Source: Amycolatopsis palatopharyngis (GTDB lineage: Bacteria; Actinomycetota; Actinomycetes; Mycobacteriales; Pseudonocardiaceae). From it: a stretch of 64,000 nt of DNA. This document shows, one piece after another, positions 9,901 to 18,527 of this stretch. Both the position numbers and the translations under genes were made by a program. Under the pieces are notes generated by a model, which did no database searches, was not told where the DNA came from, and saw nothing but the letters and a program-made list of their open reading frames with translations. Numbering within the stretch: position 1 is the first letter of the stretch; each line of letters starts with the position of its first letter. Location of the stretch: assembly GCF_003385185.1 (NCBI RefSeq), contig NZ_PQHZ01000023.1, forward strand, positions 1 to 64,000, given 5' to 3'.

Positions 9901-11436
9901 GAGTTGCAGCACGCGGAGGCCAAGGCGGACGAGGTGCGCCGCGCGTGGGAGAACGAGCCTGCGAGCATCCGCGAGATCGCTCGGCAGCTGCTCTCGTCCA
10001 CCGACGGGGCCGACGCCGCCTCCCGCGCCGCCGCGATCACGGCGGCCGGCACCAGGTTAGAGACCGCGAAGAAAACCCACCAGGACGCGATGACCGCGAC
10101 CGCGAACTGCCGCGCACGCCTGGAGCAGCTCCCGAAACCGACGGCCACCCTGGATGAGTCACGGCAGCCGCGCGACGCGCAGCACGGCGACCAGCTGGTG
10201 GCCGAAGCCCGCCGCGAGGCGAGCGACGTCGAAGAAGCCTATCGGCGGCGTACCACCGACCTGGAAGCGGCTGAGGGCGAATTGACCAAGGCGAAGGCGA
10301 CCGCCGAGTCGTTCAGGACGATCATTGAGACGCACCGCGCGGCCTCGGACGACGAACCCGGCGTCGACACCACGGATGTCGAGCCGTTCACCGGTGACAA
10401 GGAAGCCGCGCAAAACCGGTACAGCGAGCTTCGCCGCGCTGCTACGCAAGCGCTGAAGGACTCGCAGGCCGCGCAGCGGGAGCTGCTCAGCCGGGCCGAA
10501 CGCGTTACCGGGTGTGCCGTGGACAGCCGGTTTGAGTCCCTCGCGATTCCGGCCCGGACGCAGATCCAAGGGGTCGCGGTCTCCGCATTGGCCGAACACG
10601 CGGCCGACTGGGCTCGGCAGCTGCGGCCGCGGCTGCGGTCGCTGGCTGACGACCTGGCCCAGATCGGCCGGCACCGGGCCGCCATCCTCGAGCGGCTGAG
10701 CGCGATCGTGGACGGCGCGCTCCGCAGGCTGCGAACGGCGCAGCGGCTGTCAAAACTCCCGGATGGCCTCGGCGACTGGACCGGTTCGGAGTTCTTGCGC
10801 ATCGGCTGTTCACCCGTCGAGGGAGATCTGCTCGCGTATCAGCTGGGCCTGGTCCTCGACGAAGTGGTGGAGCACCACGCGAAGACCAAGAAGTGCGACG
10901 GTCTCGCGGTGGTGTTGCGCGCGGTCCGGGCCGCGGTGCCCAAGGGGTTCACGGTGACGATGCTCAAACCGGACGCCGTGCTGCGCACCGAACGCGTCCG
11001 GATCTCCGAGGTGCGTGACGTGTTCTCCGGCGGGCAGCATCTCACCGCGGCGATCATCCTCTACTGCACCCTGGCCGCGCTGCGCGCCAACGACCAGGGG
11101 AAGGTCCGTCGTCACCACTCGGGGGTCCTCTTCCTGGACAACCCCATCGGCCGCGCTTCGGCCGGTTACCTGCTGGACCTCCAGCGAGGCGTGGCCGCCG
11201 CGCTCGGTGTCCAGCTCGTTTACACCACTGGCCTTTTCGAAGAGGAAGCGCTGGCCGGCTTCCCACTGATCATCCGGCTGCGCAACGACGCGGACCTCCG
11301 GGCAGGACGCAAGTACCTGTCGGTGCACGAGCGCATCGTCCCGTACCTAGACTCGCTCCTGCAGCCGACCGACACCGGAGTGCTCACCGCGACCAGGATC
11401 ACCCTGCCGAAACGGCGCCATGACGAAGCGAACTGA
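6979..11436 (+). CDS. jetC: Wadjet JetC, SMC/MukB-like ATPase (type II-like system)
   Basis: The 1485-aa condensin-type ATPase has Walker A LENGGGKSVL near residue 50, then long heptad-rich coiled coils (about 270-560 and 770-1230, rich in A/E/R/L) around a central globular hinge. It has an ABC signature FSGGQHLTAAI near 1348 and Walker B VLFLDNPIG near 1383. In Wadjet, JetABC extrudes DNA loops and licenses JetD to cut small circular plasmids (family knowledge). The residue after the Walker B aspartate is Asn, where most SMC proteins have the catalytic Glu. A GGGGAAC ribosome site lies upstream. jetD starts inside its last 17 nt. Confidence 0.9.
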   Translation: MYELSKVRLYSVGPAGARYENVLLDLSGVGAAVRDQQLVLGDQEIRRPSPASILFLENGGGKSVLMKLIFSVVLPGRREVVGTSNTKVLEKFVGRVDVAHVVLEWTHTRTGRLLITGKVSQWRDRSPQQGEEKLVDLWYSLRPGTAVDVASLPFAEDGQNLTAADFRARLDDLYRTDPALELQWAGKHRDWSAQLDELGLDPELFRYQRVMNTGEGEAADAFTFTTDENFVDFLLKAVLPAGDSEDLADSIAGHAEKLATRQDLELEHRFVEELLELLGPLAEQRTAAEEARNAADTAAGDLHGFVSRLGARVAHENALLETRVQHIGELNGVVSQTSAYLDQVRKIGAALAHRTADLRLAAALSTEEAAKDAEDEAQRVLQGWDATRKLQKHEAAAESAAALRRLVSVRQDAARVALETRDAKSRDLARSLLSTVDEATAEAGELDTAVGKLKNSVEATTPEWRSAVDSAAQATARAAQLDERAAVVDAEIDTAVRGGLTSSAAALADDAQTLTGRARSDASAIEESEEKLAELDAQVEEARDDLLRSQKDLIAAKGKVEEARTAVRRADAAATALSREPRLGELLDTGDVMLEYDAETLLDQLAKAQADVDRRRIGLKVADAADEPARVVWDDDPEALLPPHHEVDRARQLLEEAGITSVAGWTYLAERSDESSRAELVRRLPHLAGGVLINKPDLLERAREVLAENGYHPTGTVVVATTQSFDVVVETKFDLSFRSDTGFVAAPNPALFDHEAADAERVRIAGEHAERKSRLAELDAVYAADRALSARLTAWRVEYPPGALGELADVVASAEVLVEQARQTVARHEEALKLAIKTRDELKEQLGGMRRALEKLIERSRKLTELLGRSREAEGWRLDAGRARDAAETQDTRAATLYGILDKLREDIQANRLLAADRRAVAVRAQDEIDELPGGSTADRADPVPEHPVAVLRAFLADAQRVYDKAQVGDDQLKELQHAEAKADEVRRAWENEPASIREIARQLLSSTDGADAASRAAAITAAGTRLETAKKTHQDAMTATANCRARLEQLPKPTATLDESRQPRDAQHGDQLVAEARREASDVEEAYRRRTTDLEAAEGELTKAKATAESFRTIIETHRAASDDEPGVDTTDVEPFTGDKEAAQNRYSELRRAATQALKDSQAAQRELLSRAERVTGCAVDSRFESLAIPARTQIQGVAVSALAEHAADWARQLRPRLRSLADDLAQIGRHRAAILERLSAIVDGALRRLRTAQRLSKLPDGLGDWTGSEFLRIGCSPVEGDLLAYQLGLVLDEVVEHHAKTKKCDGLAVVLRAVRAAVPKGFTVTMLKPDAVLRTERVRISEVRDVFSGGQHLTAAIILYCTLAALRANDQGKVRRHHSGVLFLDNPIGRASAGYLLDLQRGVAAALGVQLVYTTGLFEEEALAGFPLIIRLRNDADLRAGRKYLSVHERIVPYLDSLLQPTDTGVLTATRITLPKRRHDEAN

Positions 11437-12544
11437 ACGCCTTGCCGACGCCCTTTATCAGGAGCTGCTCGGCTGGGCCGGGACCTGGCGCGGCACCACG
11501 CACAAGGTAGTGCCGATCGACGAGGTACGCCGGTGCTTCGGCGCTATCTTCGATCATCGCGAGGGTGACGGCGGGATCGCGGCCACGCTGCAGACCACGT
11601 TGTCGATCCTGTCCGACCTCGGGCAGATCGTGATGGGGAAGGCAACCGACTTCGAAAGGGTGGAACTGCCACAGAAGATCAAGCTCGTCCCGACGGCAGC
11701 GAAGGCCTCAAAGGTCATACCCCCGATGCCTCGGTGGCACAGATCGCTGTACGACCTGGAGGACGCCTGGCCCGCGGCTACGGCCCACCAGCGAGTCCGG
11801 TACATGGCGATCAACCGTTGGCTGATGGGTAACCCGGACACTGCTGAGGTCCCGCTGCGGGAACGCTCGCTGGAGATCTTCGGGAGGTACGGCAGCGAGC
11901 AGGACTACGACTCACCCGAGAAGGTTCTTGACGAAATTCGCAGCGGGCCGTTGTTCCGTGATCGAGAACGTCTCCTACGTCTGCTGTGCGCCGTGGCGAC
12001 TCCGCCACCACTGCTGAGCAAACAGCCGCTCGAAGAAGCGGTACCCAACCAGCTCACCCGAGTCGGCGACGGCGACCTGCTGCTCGTCGTCGAGAACAGC
12101 GCCACCTGGTGGTCGATCGTGAAGGCCCTGCCCGCGCGGCACAACCTCGGGCACATCGCCTGGGGTCTGGGTGCGAGCTTCATGTCGTCGATCCTGTCGA
12201 TCACCGACAACCACGAGATCCGGCGGATCCGTTACTTCGGGGACGTCGACCTGTCCGGCCTGCGTATTCCGGATTCCGCCCGGCGCACCGCACGCGTGGG
12301 CGGCTTGCCGCCGGTCGACCCCGCGGTGAATCTCTACGCGGAGTTGTTCGCGATCGGCCGGAGCTGGCGAGCCGCCGACAGGACTGTGGACGAGGACCGT
12401 GCACGCCAGCTGGCCGCCTGGCTTCCCGTCGAACATCATGATGCCATCGTCCGGCTGCTCACGGGACGACGCCGCGTCGCCCAGGAGTGGGTTGGCTACC
12501 GGCACCTCGCCCGCACCACGAACTGGCACGCCGACCTGATCTGA
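11420..12544 (+). CDS. jetD: Wadjet JetD, Toprim-type DNA nuclease (DUF2220-like; type II-like system)
   Basis: The 374-aa effector nuclease has the Toprim pattern in the C-terminal half: LLLVVEN near residue 225 (metal-binding Glu) and IRYFGDVDLSG near 275 (D-x-D). The N-terminal half is a helical/winged-helix DNA-binding region. This corresponds to the topoisomerase VI A-like nuclease that cleaves plasmids recognised by the JetABC motor. The ATG at 11420 lies inside the jetC end, so the last three genes are tightly coupled. The motifs look intact. The 3' end is followed within about 50 nt by integrase debris, so the operon sits directly against a recombination scar. Confidence 0.88.
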   Translation: MTKRTERLADALYQELLGWAGTWRGTTHKVVPIDEVRRCFGAIFDHREGDGGIAATLQTTLSILSDLGQIVMGKATDFERVELPQKIKLVPTAAKASKVIPPMPRWHRSLYDLEDAWPAATAHQRVRYMAINRWLMGNPDTAEVPLRERSLEIFGRYGSEQDYDSPEKVLDEIRSGPLFRDRERLLRLLCAVATPPPLLSKQPLEEAVPNQLTRVGDGDLLLVVENSATWWSIVKALPARHNLGHIAWGLGASFMSSILSITDNHEIRRIRYFGDVDLSGLRIPDSARRTARVGGLPPVDPAVNLYAELFAIGRSWRAADRTVDEDRARQLAAWLPVEHHDAIVRLLTGRRRVAQEWVGYRHLARTTNWHADLI

Positions 12545-12594
12545 TCCGAAGTCGCCGACGAGTAGCCCTCGTTAAGGATTTTGTGGTGGTGCCG

Positions 12595-13212
12595 TTAGGG
12601 GAAGCCAGTCGTGTCCGACGTGCCCTGGACGGGCCGTTGTCGGGTGCCGTCGATGGCGGGGCGGAAGACACGTCGGTCGAAGTCGCTGCGGCGCAGCCAG
12701 CAACGGTGCAGTGTGGCGAATACGAAGTCGCCGTCCTGGCCGTTGAGGTGATCTTGCAGGAGATCGATCAGGAACGGCGGCAGTGTGATGGTTCGCGCCG
12801 AAGCGGGGGTCTTCGGCGGCCCGATCCACAGCTGGTGTGTGCCCTCGTGTAGGCAGCCGGTGTCAGGGTCGATGACGAGGCAGCCGTCGTCGAGGTGGGT
12901 GTTGACGCGGCGCAGGCCGGTCAGTTCGCCCCAGCGGGCTCCGGTCCAGCCTGCGGTCACGACCAGCAGTCCGTAGCAGAGCTCGATCACCACAGGCCGG
13001 CCCTCCCGGTCGATGCCCAAAAGGTCGACGCGTCGTCGGCCACGGGTGAACTCCGCGAACTCTTCGCTGACGATGAGCACGTCCTCGATCACCGTGTCGA
13101 TACGCGCACGCAGAAGTCGCTGCAGGTCCGTGCGCTCCAGGATCTGCTCCGCGGCGAAGGTCGACGAGGGCACGGTTTCAAGGCTGTCGGCGGTCAGCTC
13201 GAGAAGTGGCAT
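12595..13212 (-). pseudogene. Chimeric ORF: nuclease N-terminus joined to an integrase fragment
   Basis: From ATG 13212 the first ~78 codons (MPLLELTADSL..., then TRGRRRVDLLGIDREGRP and VVIEL) match the N-terminal half of PD-(D/E)XK/NucS-like endonuclease-domain proteins. In mid-motif, at about 12985, the frame switches to CYGLLVVTAGWTGARWGELT, the catalytic-domain start of a tyrosine recombinase. It then follows the integrase at 20433-21679 at ~93% nucleotide identity by eye over ~340 nt (12640-12980 versus 20765-21106), and diverges before the HxxR/Y motifs. Neither parent is complete, so it cannot be a working integrase. It is a recombination scar that happens to be in frame. Confidence 0.75.
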
Positions 13213-13491
13213 AACGGTCAGTGTCGCCACGGGGATGGGTCGATGGAAGCGTGATGCGATCACGAAGCGGAACTGGAGATTCAGCCAGGCGACGCGTAGC
13301 AAGGCACCAAGACGTCATTCCTGTGGGATGTGCTTCGTCAAGTCCTCAAGTTGCCGTCGTGAGCAGCAGGCTGACACGCGCCTGCCGCCAACGTCGGGCA
13401 AGGGTCGTCCCGTCGCCTACTTTGGCTGCGACGTTCGTCCAGCTGCAACCCCCCGAACCCGAGGGTTACGGTTTTGTGCGGTTTCTGCTGA

Positions 13492-13596
13492 TTAGAGGAC
13501 GATCCCGCGGTCGCGGATGACGTCCCAAGGAGTGACGGGGATGTCGGCGATGGAGAAGACGTCGTCGACGGCCAGGAAGGTGTGTTCGTTTCCTGG
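13492..13596 (-). pseudogene. C-terminal remnant of an unidentified protein
   Basis: A short minus-strand open stretch ends with VTPWDVIRDRGIVL and a TAA at 13492. It reads HTFLAVDDVFSIADIP before that and has protein-like composition, but a stop lies just upstream near 13600. It looks like the tail of a lost gene between the chimeric ORF and the three-domain protein. The remaining DNA from 13213 to 13606 shows nothing else I can support. Confidence 0.3.
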
Positions 13597-13606
13597 GGCA
13601 CCTCAG

Positions 13607-15745
13607 CTAGACAAGGGTTCCTGGAACTACGTGGCTCTCTGATGTCGTAACCACGATTGAGCGAACCTCGGCACACGTGGGTAGGCGGTTGGTGTCGAGG
13701 CAGCCGGCGAATTCAGACGAGCGTGAGTGCCAGAGGTTGAGGTTGAACTCGAGCGGGCGATCGGGGATCGGAGTCGGGTTCCAGAGCGTCCGCTCGTCGA
13801 CAGTCACGCCGTCGACCTTCCAAGCGATGTGGTTCGGACGCCAGTCGATCTCGTAAATGTGAAATGCTGCAGCCGCATCGAAGTCCAACCTGATCTCCGT
13901 CGGCGTGCCGCGATAGCCGTACTCGAGCTTGGTGCCGTCGGGGCCGGGGTTGTAGAAGACGTTGACGAGCATCTTAGTCGTGTCGCGCCCGAGAAACTCG
14001 ATGTCGATCTCTTGGCGAGGCCCGTTGCGATGCAAAAACAGCCCGGTGATGAGCCCGGGCACGTTCGACGGTCGGAGTTCGGCTTCGAACGATCCGTATA
14101 GGTAGTTCATGCGGCTGGCAATGGCTGCCGCCGTGAACTCACGGACCGGCGTTCTCTCGCGTCGCACGGCCAGTGCAAGTCCGTCCATGTGAGCCGTGAC
14201 GTTCTTGGGGGAGAAGAGTGCGAGGTTGCTCGGGAAAGTGTCGTCGCGGAACTTCCAGGTTTCGTCGTCGAGTGGCTCGCCGGCGAACCACTCGATCGAG
14301 GTCGTCGCACTGCTGGTCGACTGATCAGGCTGAATCGGGATGCCCTGCCAGTTGAGCAGCCGTCGCGACAGGATCCACGGCGATGTGTCGAACGTGAGGT
14401 CGGTTGCAGGGAGTGGAGTGTCGAGAGGCAACCGCGACGCGACGCTCCTCTGCCCGACGTCGTCCTCCTCGGGGTAAGGAAACGCCGGGTATTCGATATC
14501 GAGGAACTCACTCAAGCTGTTCCACTTGTCCGCGACAGTTGGGGCCAGGTGCAGGACTCGGCCGGCGGGAAGCTCGCCCGGCGCGTGATCGGGCGTGGTC
14601 AGAACGAACAAGGCGTGCGGGTTGGCCGCAACGATCTCCCGAACGGACTCACCGTCGAGGGAGCCGATGTTCACGTAGGCATTGAACAGCCGACCACGCT
14701 CGCCACGTCGGAGCGTGTCGAACTCGCGTGCGGGCATCTGGTCGAGGTCACTCGAACAGGTGTAGCCAACCATCGAGAGCGCCCTAGCAAGCGATGTTAG
14801 GCCGGACTGGGCATCGCCCAGCCCGAACACCGGGCCACGCAGCCTGCGCGATGACGGGAGTAGTGCCTTCTCCTTCGTGATGACGCCGACCTGCGATAGC
14901 ACCGGCAGTACCGAGTATGAGTTGGTCGACGGTTCGTCGATGCGCTGCTCGATCAGGTGCCGTCCGGCAGTGAACGTCTTGAGCGTTGCGAATTGCAGGT
15001 TGAGCCACAGATCGATCGGTCCGAAGGCCGGCAACTGGTCGAGGAGCTTCTGCGCGCCCGCCTTGGTAAGGACGTATGCTGCGGCTTCCCAGACGCCAGG
15101 TTCTCGCCTGTGGACTGGTTCAGCGCCCGGACTGGGTTTCTTCGTGCTCACATCCTTGTAGGCGAGGTATAGCAAGTCGAAGTCGTGGCTTCCACTCGGG
15201 TCTTGCAGTGCAGTCCACGTCGCCTTGAGCCTGCGAGCGAAACCGAAGGCTATGACGACGTCGTCTTCCAGGAGCAGTGCCGCCGCGTCGTCGCCAGCGA
15301 CGACGCGGCGCCAGGTCTCGATGTGCGAGAGCGCCACCGCGATCTCTTGCCGGGTCATCGCGATCTCATGTGCCCGAGTGGAATCATCGATCTTCAGTAG
15401 CGGGTTCGGATCGACGGTGAGCTGGTCGGCCAGGGTGTAGGCCGGACGAAGCACCGCCGGGTCGGGTGTAGAGGTCAAGTACCGGGCATCGATGGCTGAG
15501 ATCCTGCGGGTCAGCGCTGTCAGGCGCTCACCGTGCCGGCCTCGGAAGCGATCAAGCTCACGCCCAACCCGTCGCCATCGATCTGGCTTCCGGTCGAGAT
15601 TGATCACGTAGATGCGCCCCAGCGAGTTCGCTTCCCCGCTCTGGGAGAAGACGGAGGCCCGTCGCTGCGGGTCGAGCACACGTGTTCGCAGCCGAACGCG
15701 ATGGGCGAGGCGCTCCTTGAACTCCGCGAAGGTCAGCGTGTTCAT
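13607..15745 (-). CDS. Three-domain protein: GT25 glycosyltransferase, sulfotransferase-like domain, GH16 glycosidase
   Basis: A 712-aa protein. Residues 43-270 are a family 25 glycosyltransferase: IYVINLDRKPDRW (45-57), ALSHIETWR (138-146), LLLEDDVV (157-164), VLTKAGAQKLL and FGPIDLWLN. Residues 303-425 look like a sulfotransferase-type P-loop fold: FGLGDAQSGLTSLARALSM, then LFVLTTPD and DKWNSLSEFLDIEYPAFPYP, the usual WxxLxxFLxxPxPxxPFP ending. Residues 490-700 are GH16: GSFEAELRPS, catalytic EIDIEF (579-584), YEIDWRPNHIAWKVDG. There is no signal peptide, odd for a glycosidase. Its ATG overlaps the stop of the upstream GT32 fragment (ATGA). It probably builds or edits a surface or exported glycan; the substrate is unknown. 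Confidence 0.8.
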   Translation of the reverse strand: MNTLTFAEFKERLAHRVRLRTRVLDPQRRASVFSQSGEANSLGRIYVINLDRKPDRWRRVGRELDRFRGRHGERLTALTRRISAIDARYLTSTPDPAVLRPAYTLADQLTVDPNPLLKIDDSTRAHEIAMTRQEIAVALSHIETWRRVVAGDDAAALLLEDDVVIAFGFARRLKATWTALQDPSGSHDFDLLYLAYKDVSTKKPSPGAEPVHRREPGVWEAAAYVLTKAGAQKLLDQLPAFGPIDLWLNLQFATLKTFTAGRHLIEQRIDEPSTNSYSVLPVLSQVGVITKEKALLPSSRRLRGPVFGLGDAQSGLTSLARALSMVGYTCSSDLDQMPAREFDTLRRGERGRLFNAYVNIGSLDGESVREIVAANPHALFVLTTPDHAPGELPAGRVLHLAPTVADKWNSLSEFLDIEYPAFPYPEEDDVGQRSVASRLPLDTPLPATDLTFDTSPWILSRRLLNWQGIPIQPDQSTSSATTSIEWFAGEPLDDETWKFRDDTFPSNLALFSPKNVTAHMDGLALAVRRERTPVREFTAAAIASRMNYLYGSFEAELRPSNVPGLITGLFLHRNGPRQEIDIEFLGRDTTKMLVNVFYNPGPDGTKLEYGYRGTPTEIRLDFDAAAAFHIYEIDWRPNHIAWKVDGVTVDERTLWNPTPIPDRPLEFNLNLWHSRSSEFAGCLDTNRLPTCAEVRSIVVTTSESHVVPGTLV

Positions 15746-16218
15746 GGGCGTTTGCCTCCCGTGCCCCAGACGAGATCACCCATTGCTACGCACCCGTTCC
15801 GCCAGTTGCGGTCGTCGGAGCGGTACTCGAGCGGCCACGTGCTCACGGCAATTGCATCCCAGTTCAGCAGTAGTGTGAAGTCGAGTTCACCTTCCTGTAC
15901 TGAGAGTTCTACCGGATGCTCGACGAGGCTAGCCGTCAGGTTGCCCGGTCCGGTCATCGACTGGATGTCCCGACCGCTCGCCCGTGAGGATAGGACTTGG
16001 TCCGTCACTCGTTCGAGGGCACGCGCCACGAGTGGATCGCCTGCTGGCGCGATGAGCAGGTTGTTGTTCACGTAGAAGATATGGCTGGCATCCTCGCCAC
16101 CCTCCGCCGTCTCGTAGGGGTCGAACATCGTGCCGGTTGGGATGTTGTAGCAGAGTGCCTGCCAGCCTGAGCTGGCCGTTCTCCCACCGTCGCGGCCGCC
16201 AGGGACTTCCGGTGCCGG
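15742..16218 (-). pseudogene. C-terminal fragment of a GT32 (OCH1-like) glycosyltransferase
   Basis: The frame reads ALCYNIPTGTMFDPYETA, then HIFYVNNNLLIAPAGDPLVA and TGPGNLTASLVEHP. This is the typical end of sugar-binding-DXD/GT32 transferases (N-N-x-hydrophobic...P.hP, then TGPG.LT). The donor-binding DXD part is missing. The reading is open only from about 16218, next to a TAA and an abrupt AT-rich tract (16219-16260), so the gene was cut at its 5' end there. A start at ATG 16128 would give 128 aa, unlikely to be active. Its stop overlaps the start of the GT25-GH16 gene, so the two were once one operon. Confidence 0.6.
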
Positions 16219-16340
16219 TTAACTGATCTATTTAAATTTGATCGCTTATTAAACGAGAAGATCTTCATGTGCGCCGACTCGGTTCCGGAGCAGGCGTCGG
16301 CAGTCTGCAAAGGTGAATCGTCCTGTGCCGCAATTTGAAT

Positions 16341-18527
16341 CTACGACGTGGGGTGCAACTTCTGAATGTCGTTGTACAGCCTCCGCAGGTGAGCGTCGGA
16401 CATGTCCATGATTGGCTCGTACATGAACGAGTTGACATGGATGTTCTCTGGCGTCATGAGCACTACCGCGTCCAAAGTCTCGCGCGCCTCGGCACTACCG
16501 TGCCGTCGGTTCTTGTAGGCCTTGAATAAGGCCTGGGTCTGATTCGCCGGAATATTGTCCGTGAATTCGCGATCCGCCAACTCCGCGACCATGTGACGTT
16601 CCGACAGCAAGCGGATGGCGATGGACATCACGATCTTGTTTTCGAAGTTCGCGCCTTCGTCCGCCTTGAGTGCGAGGTTTGCCTGCTCGATCACGAGGTC
16701 TAGTACAGCATCCGATGACGACGGCCACACGCCATCGCCGCCAAATGCTCCAGTGAAGATGGAGTCGAGTTCGTGGTGAGTGATGGAGGAGGTGTCGCTC
16801 TTCCAGTGAAGGAGTGAGGTCAACTTCAGATAGTCAGGGTCACTTTCACCCTTCGTGTACTCCAGAATGTTTCGTATGAAGGGAATGCAAGCAACCCGCT
16901 TCATGCCGTTCTCGAAGAACTTCAACTTGAAGTCCTTGATGAAGGGGTTCTTAACGCCGACCGCGTTGCTCAGGACGATCTTGCTCTCGCTCTTCTGTGC
17001 CATGAAGCAGCGGTCGTACCCTACGACGGCTCGACTCTCCAACGTGCGGAAGAAGTCGAAGTTGTGAGTGAGGAGGATCAGCCTGAAGTTCGACTGCTCT
17101 GACATCTCTTTCAGGTACTGGATGATGGCGTACTTGTTCTTGTAGTCGAAGGAATCGGCGAGGTCATCGATGACGAACAGGGTCTCGCGTCCCGAGGACT
17201 TACGAGCCTCAACTTCGAACAGCACGTTGAGAATATAGAGCGCCTTCTTCTCGCCATTGCTGAGGATCTGCAGCAGGTCTCCACGCTCCACGGGCGTGCT
17301 CTCAGTACCCTCTTCGAACTCGAAGCCGAGCTTCAGTAGCTTCTCCTGTCCGAGTACCACCCGGTCGCGGTTATTGGCAATGAGCCGAAAGGGTACGAAG
17401 AACCGGTCATTGAAGATGTCGATGACCCGTTCCCACTGGGTGCTCTCGGCGGTGGCCTGTTGTTCGATTTCCTTCTTTCGCTTCTCCGTACTCTTGAAAC
17501 AGTCGACCACGCGCTTGTAGAGCCGCTCGTGTGTCTTGATGTAGGATTTCCAGATGTTTTGCTCGAACAGGTCCACGTTGGTGAACTCGGGAAGCAACTC
17601 GACATGCTTAGCGATGTAGGCAAAAAAGGCCCGGGTGTCCACGTTCTTGTTGAGCGCCTTCTCGACCGTATCGAGCTTCTTTCGGAGTGCATCATCGTCA
17701 GTGATTCGTTGCTTTTCGACGGCAATTACCGAGTCAAGATCAGACTTGCTCGTAACCTCTTTCGGGTCCCCCACTTCCCCGTGTAGGAGGATTGAATGCT
17801 GAGCCGAAAAAAACCCGTTGTCACCAAGGCTCTTCGTGACGTTGGCCGCATTATAGAAGTTGAAGGAATCCCGGCTGAAGAAGGTTGACTTGTCGAGCAG
17901 TTCGTTGAGTCGGGTCACGTAATCCGCGAGCGCCAACTGGAGGTCAGGTGTGCGCAGAATCGGCTGCACCTTGCTGTTGAACAGCACTTCGTAAGGAAGT
18001 TTGGCAAAGGGTGCAGAATCCTGCTCCTCGATTTCGTAGTTGAGCCGAACGAGTGCAGTGAAGAAGTTATCTTCCTGCTGAGTGAACACCCGAGAGACGA
18101 CGTCGGCTACATCTTGTTTCGTGGCCGATTGCTCCTTTAACGCAACCACGAGTTCGTCACGAGCCTCTACAAGTTCGAGTTGTAGTGCCTCGTACTCCTT
18201 ACGAAGCTCGGGATTGATAAGAAGAGTAGAAGTGGATTCGTTTGGACCCAGCTCCTCGTCGTAGGACAGCACGACCACCACATCGCCTGCGGTCAATTCG
18301 TTACCGTCCTGGTCGGTGATGCGCCGGACAGTTTCGCGCTCGGGAAACATGCGGTCCTGCGTCTCGATACCCCGTGAGAGGTCGGCGAGAGCCCGGGCGA
18401 AGGAAGTCTTCATCGTCCCATTGGGAGCGTAGATCGCGACAGAGTTCCCGTTCCTGTAGAATTTGAAGGACGCGTCGAGTTCGCGAATGCCGTGGCAGTT
18501 CTTGAACTCTATGTCCAGCCTCTTCAT
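16341..18527 (-). CDS. Stand-alone SMC/OLD-like AAA ATPase, candidate phage-defence protein
   Basis: The 728-aa protein has Walker A IYAPNGTMKTSFARAL (about 32-47), a long helical middle (about 110-390), an ABC-type signature LSNGEKKALYIL (about 447), Walker B TLFVIDDLADSFD and an H-loop LLTHNFDFF. The C-terminal ~170 residues form a separate domain of unknown type. This is the ATPase architecture of abortive-infection and PrrC/RloC-like proteins, with a Walker A variant (NGTMKTS) I associate with defence ATPases. I see no recognisable effector motif. The gene is visibly poorer in G+C than its neighbours and richer in K/N/F, a sign of transfer. The ATG at 18527 is well placed. No partner gene is adjacent. 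Confidence 0.7.
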   Translation of the reverse strand: MKRLDIEFKNCHGIRELDASFKFYRNGNSVAIYAPNGTMKTSFARALADLSRGIETQDRMFPERETVRRITDQDGNELTAGDVVVVLSYDEELGPNESTSTLLINPELRKEYEALQLELVEARDELVVALKEQSATKQDVADVVSRVFTQQEDNFFTALVRLNYEIEEQDSAPFAKLPYEVLFNSKVQPILRTPDLQLALADYVTRLNELLDKSTFFSRDSFNFYNAANVTKSLGDNGFFSAQHSILLHGEVGDPKEVTSKSDLDSVIAVEKQRITDDDALRKKLDTVEKALNKNVDTRAFFAYIAKHVELLPEFTNVDLFEQNIWKSYIKTHERLYKRVVDCFKSTEKRKKEIEQQATAESTQWERVIDIFNDRFFVPFRLIANNRDRVVLGQEKLLKLGFEFEEGTESTPVERGDLLQILSNGEKKALYILNVLFEVEARKSSGRETLFVIDDLADSFDYKNKYAIIQYLKEMSEQSNFRLILLTHNFDFFRTLESRAVVGYDRCFMAQKSESKIVLSNAVGVKNPFIKDFKLKFFENGMKRVACIPFIRNILEYTKGESDPDYLKLTSLLHWKSDTSSITHHELDSIFTGAFGGDGVWPSSSDAVLDLVIEQANLALKADEGANFENKIVMSIAIRLLSERHMVAELADREFTDNIPANQTQALFKAYKNRRHGSAEARETLDAVVLMTPENIHVNSFMYEPIMDMSDAHLRRLYNDIQKLHPTS

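Noticed and set aside
4598..12544. Type III Wadjet (DUF2397/2398/2399, TIGR02680)
   Set aside because: JetC lacks the start I expect for TIGR02680, JetD is DUF2220-like and JetA/B do not resemble DUF2397/2398, so type II fits better.
16341..18527. PrrC/RloC anticodon nuclease
   Set aside because: ATPase motifs are similar, but I cannot see the R-E-H nuclease triad in the C-terminal part.
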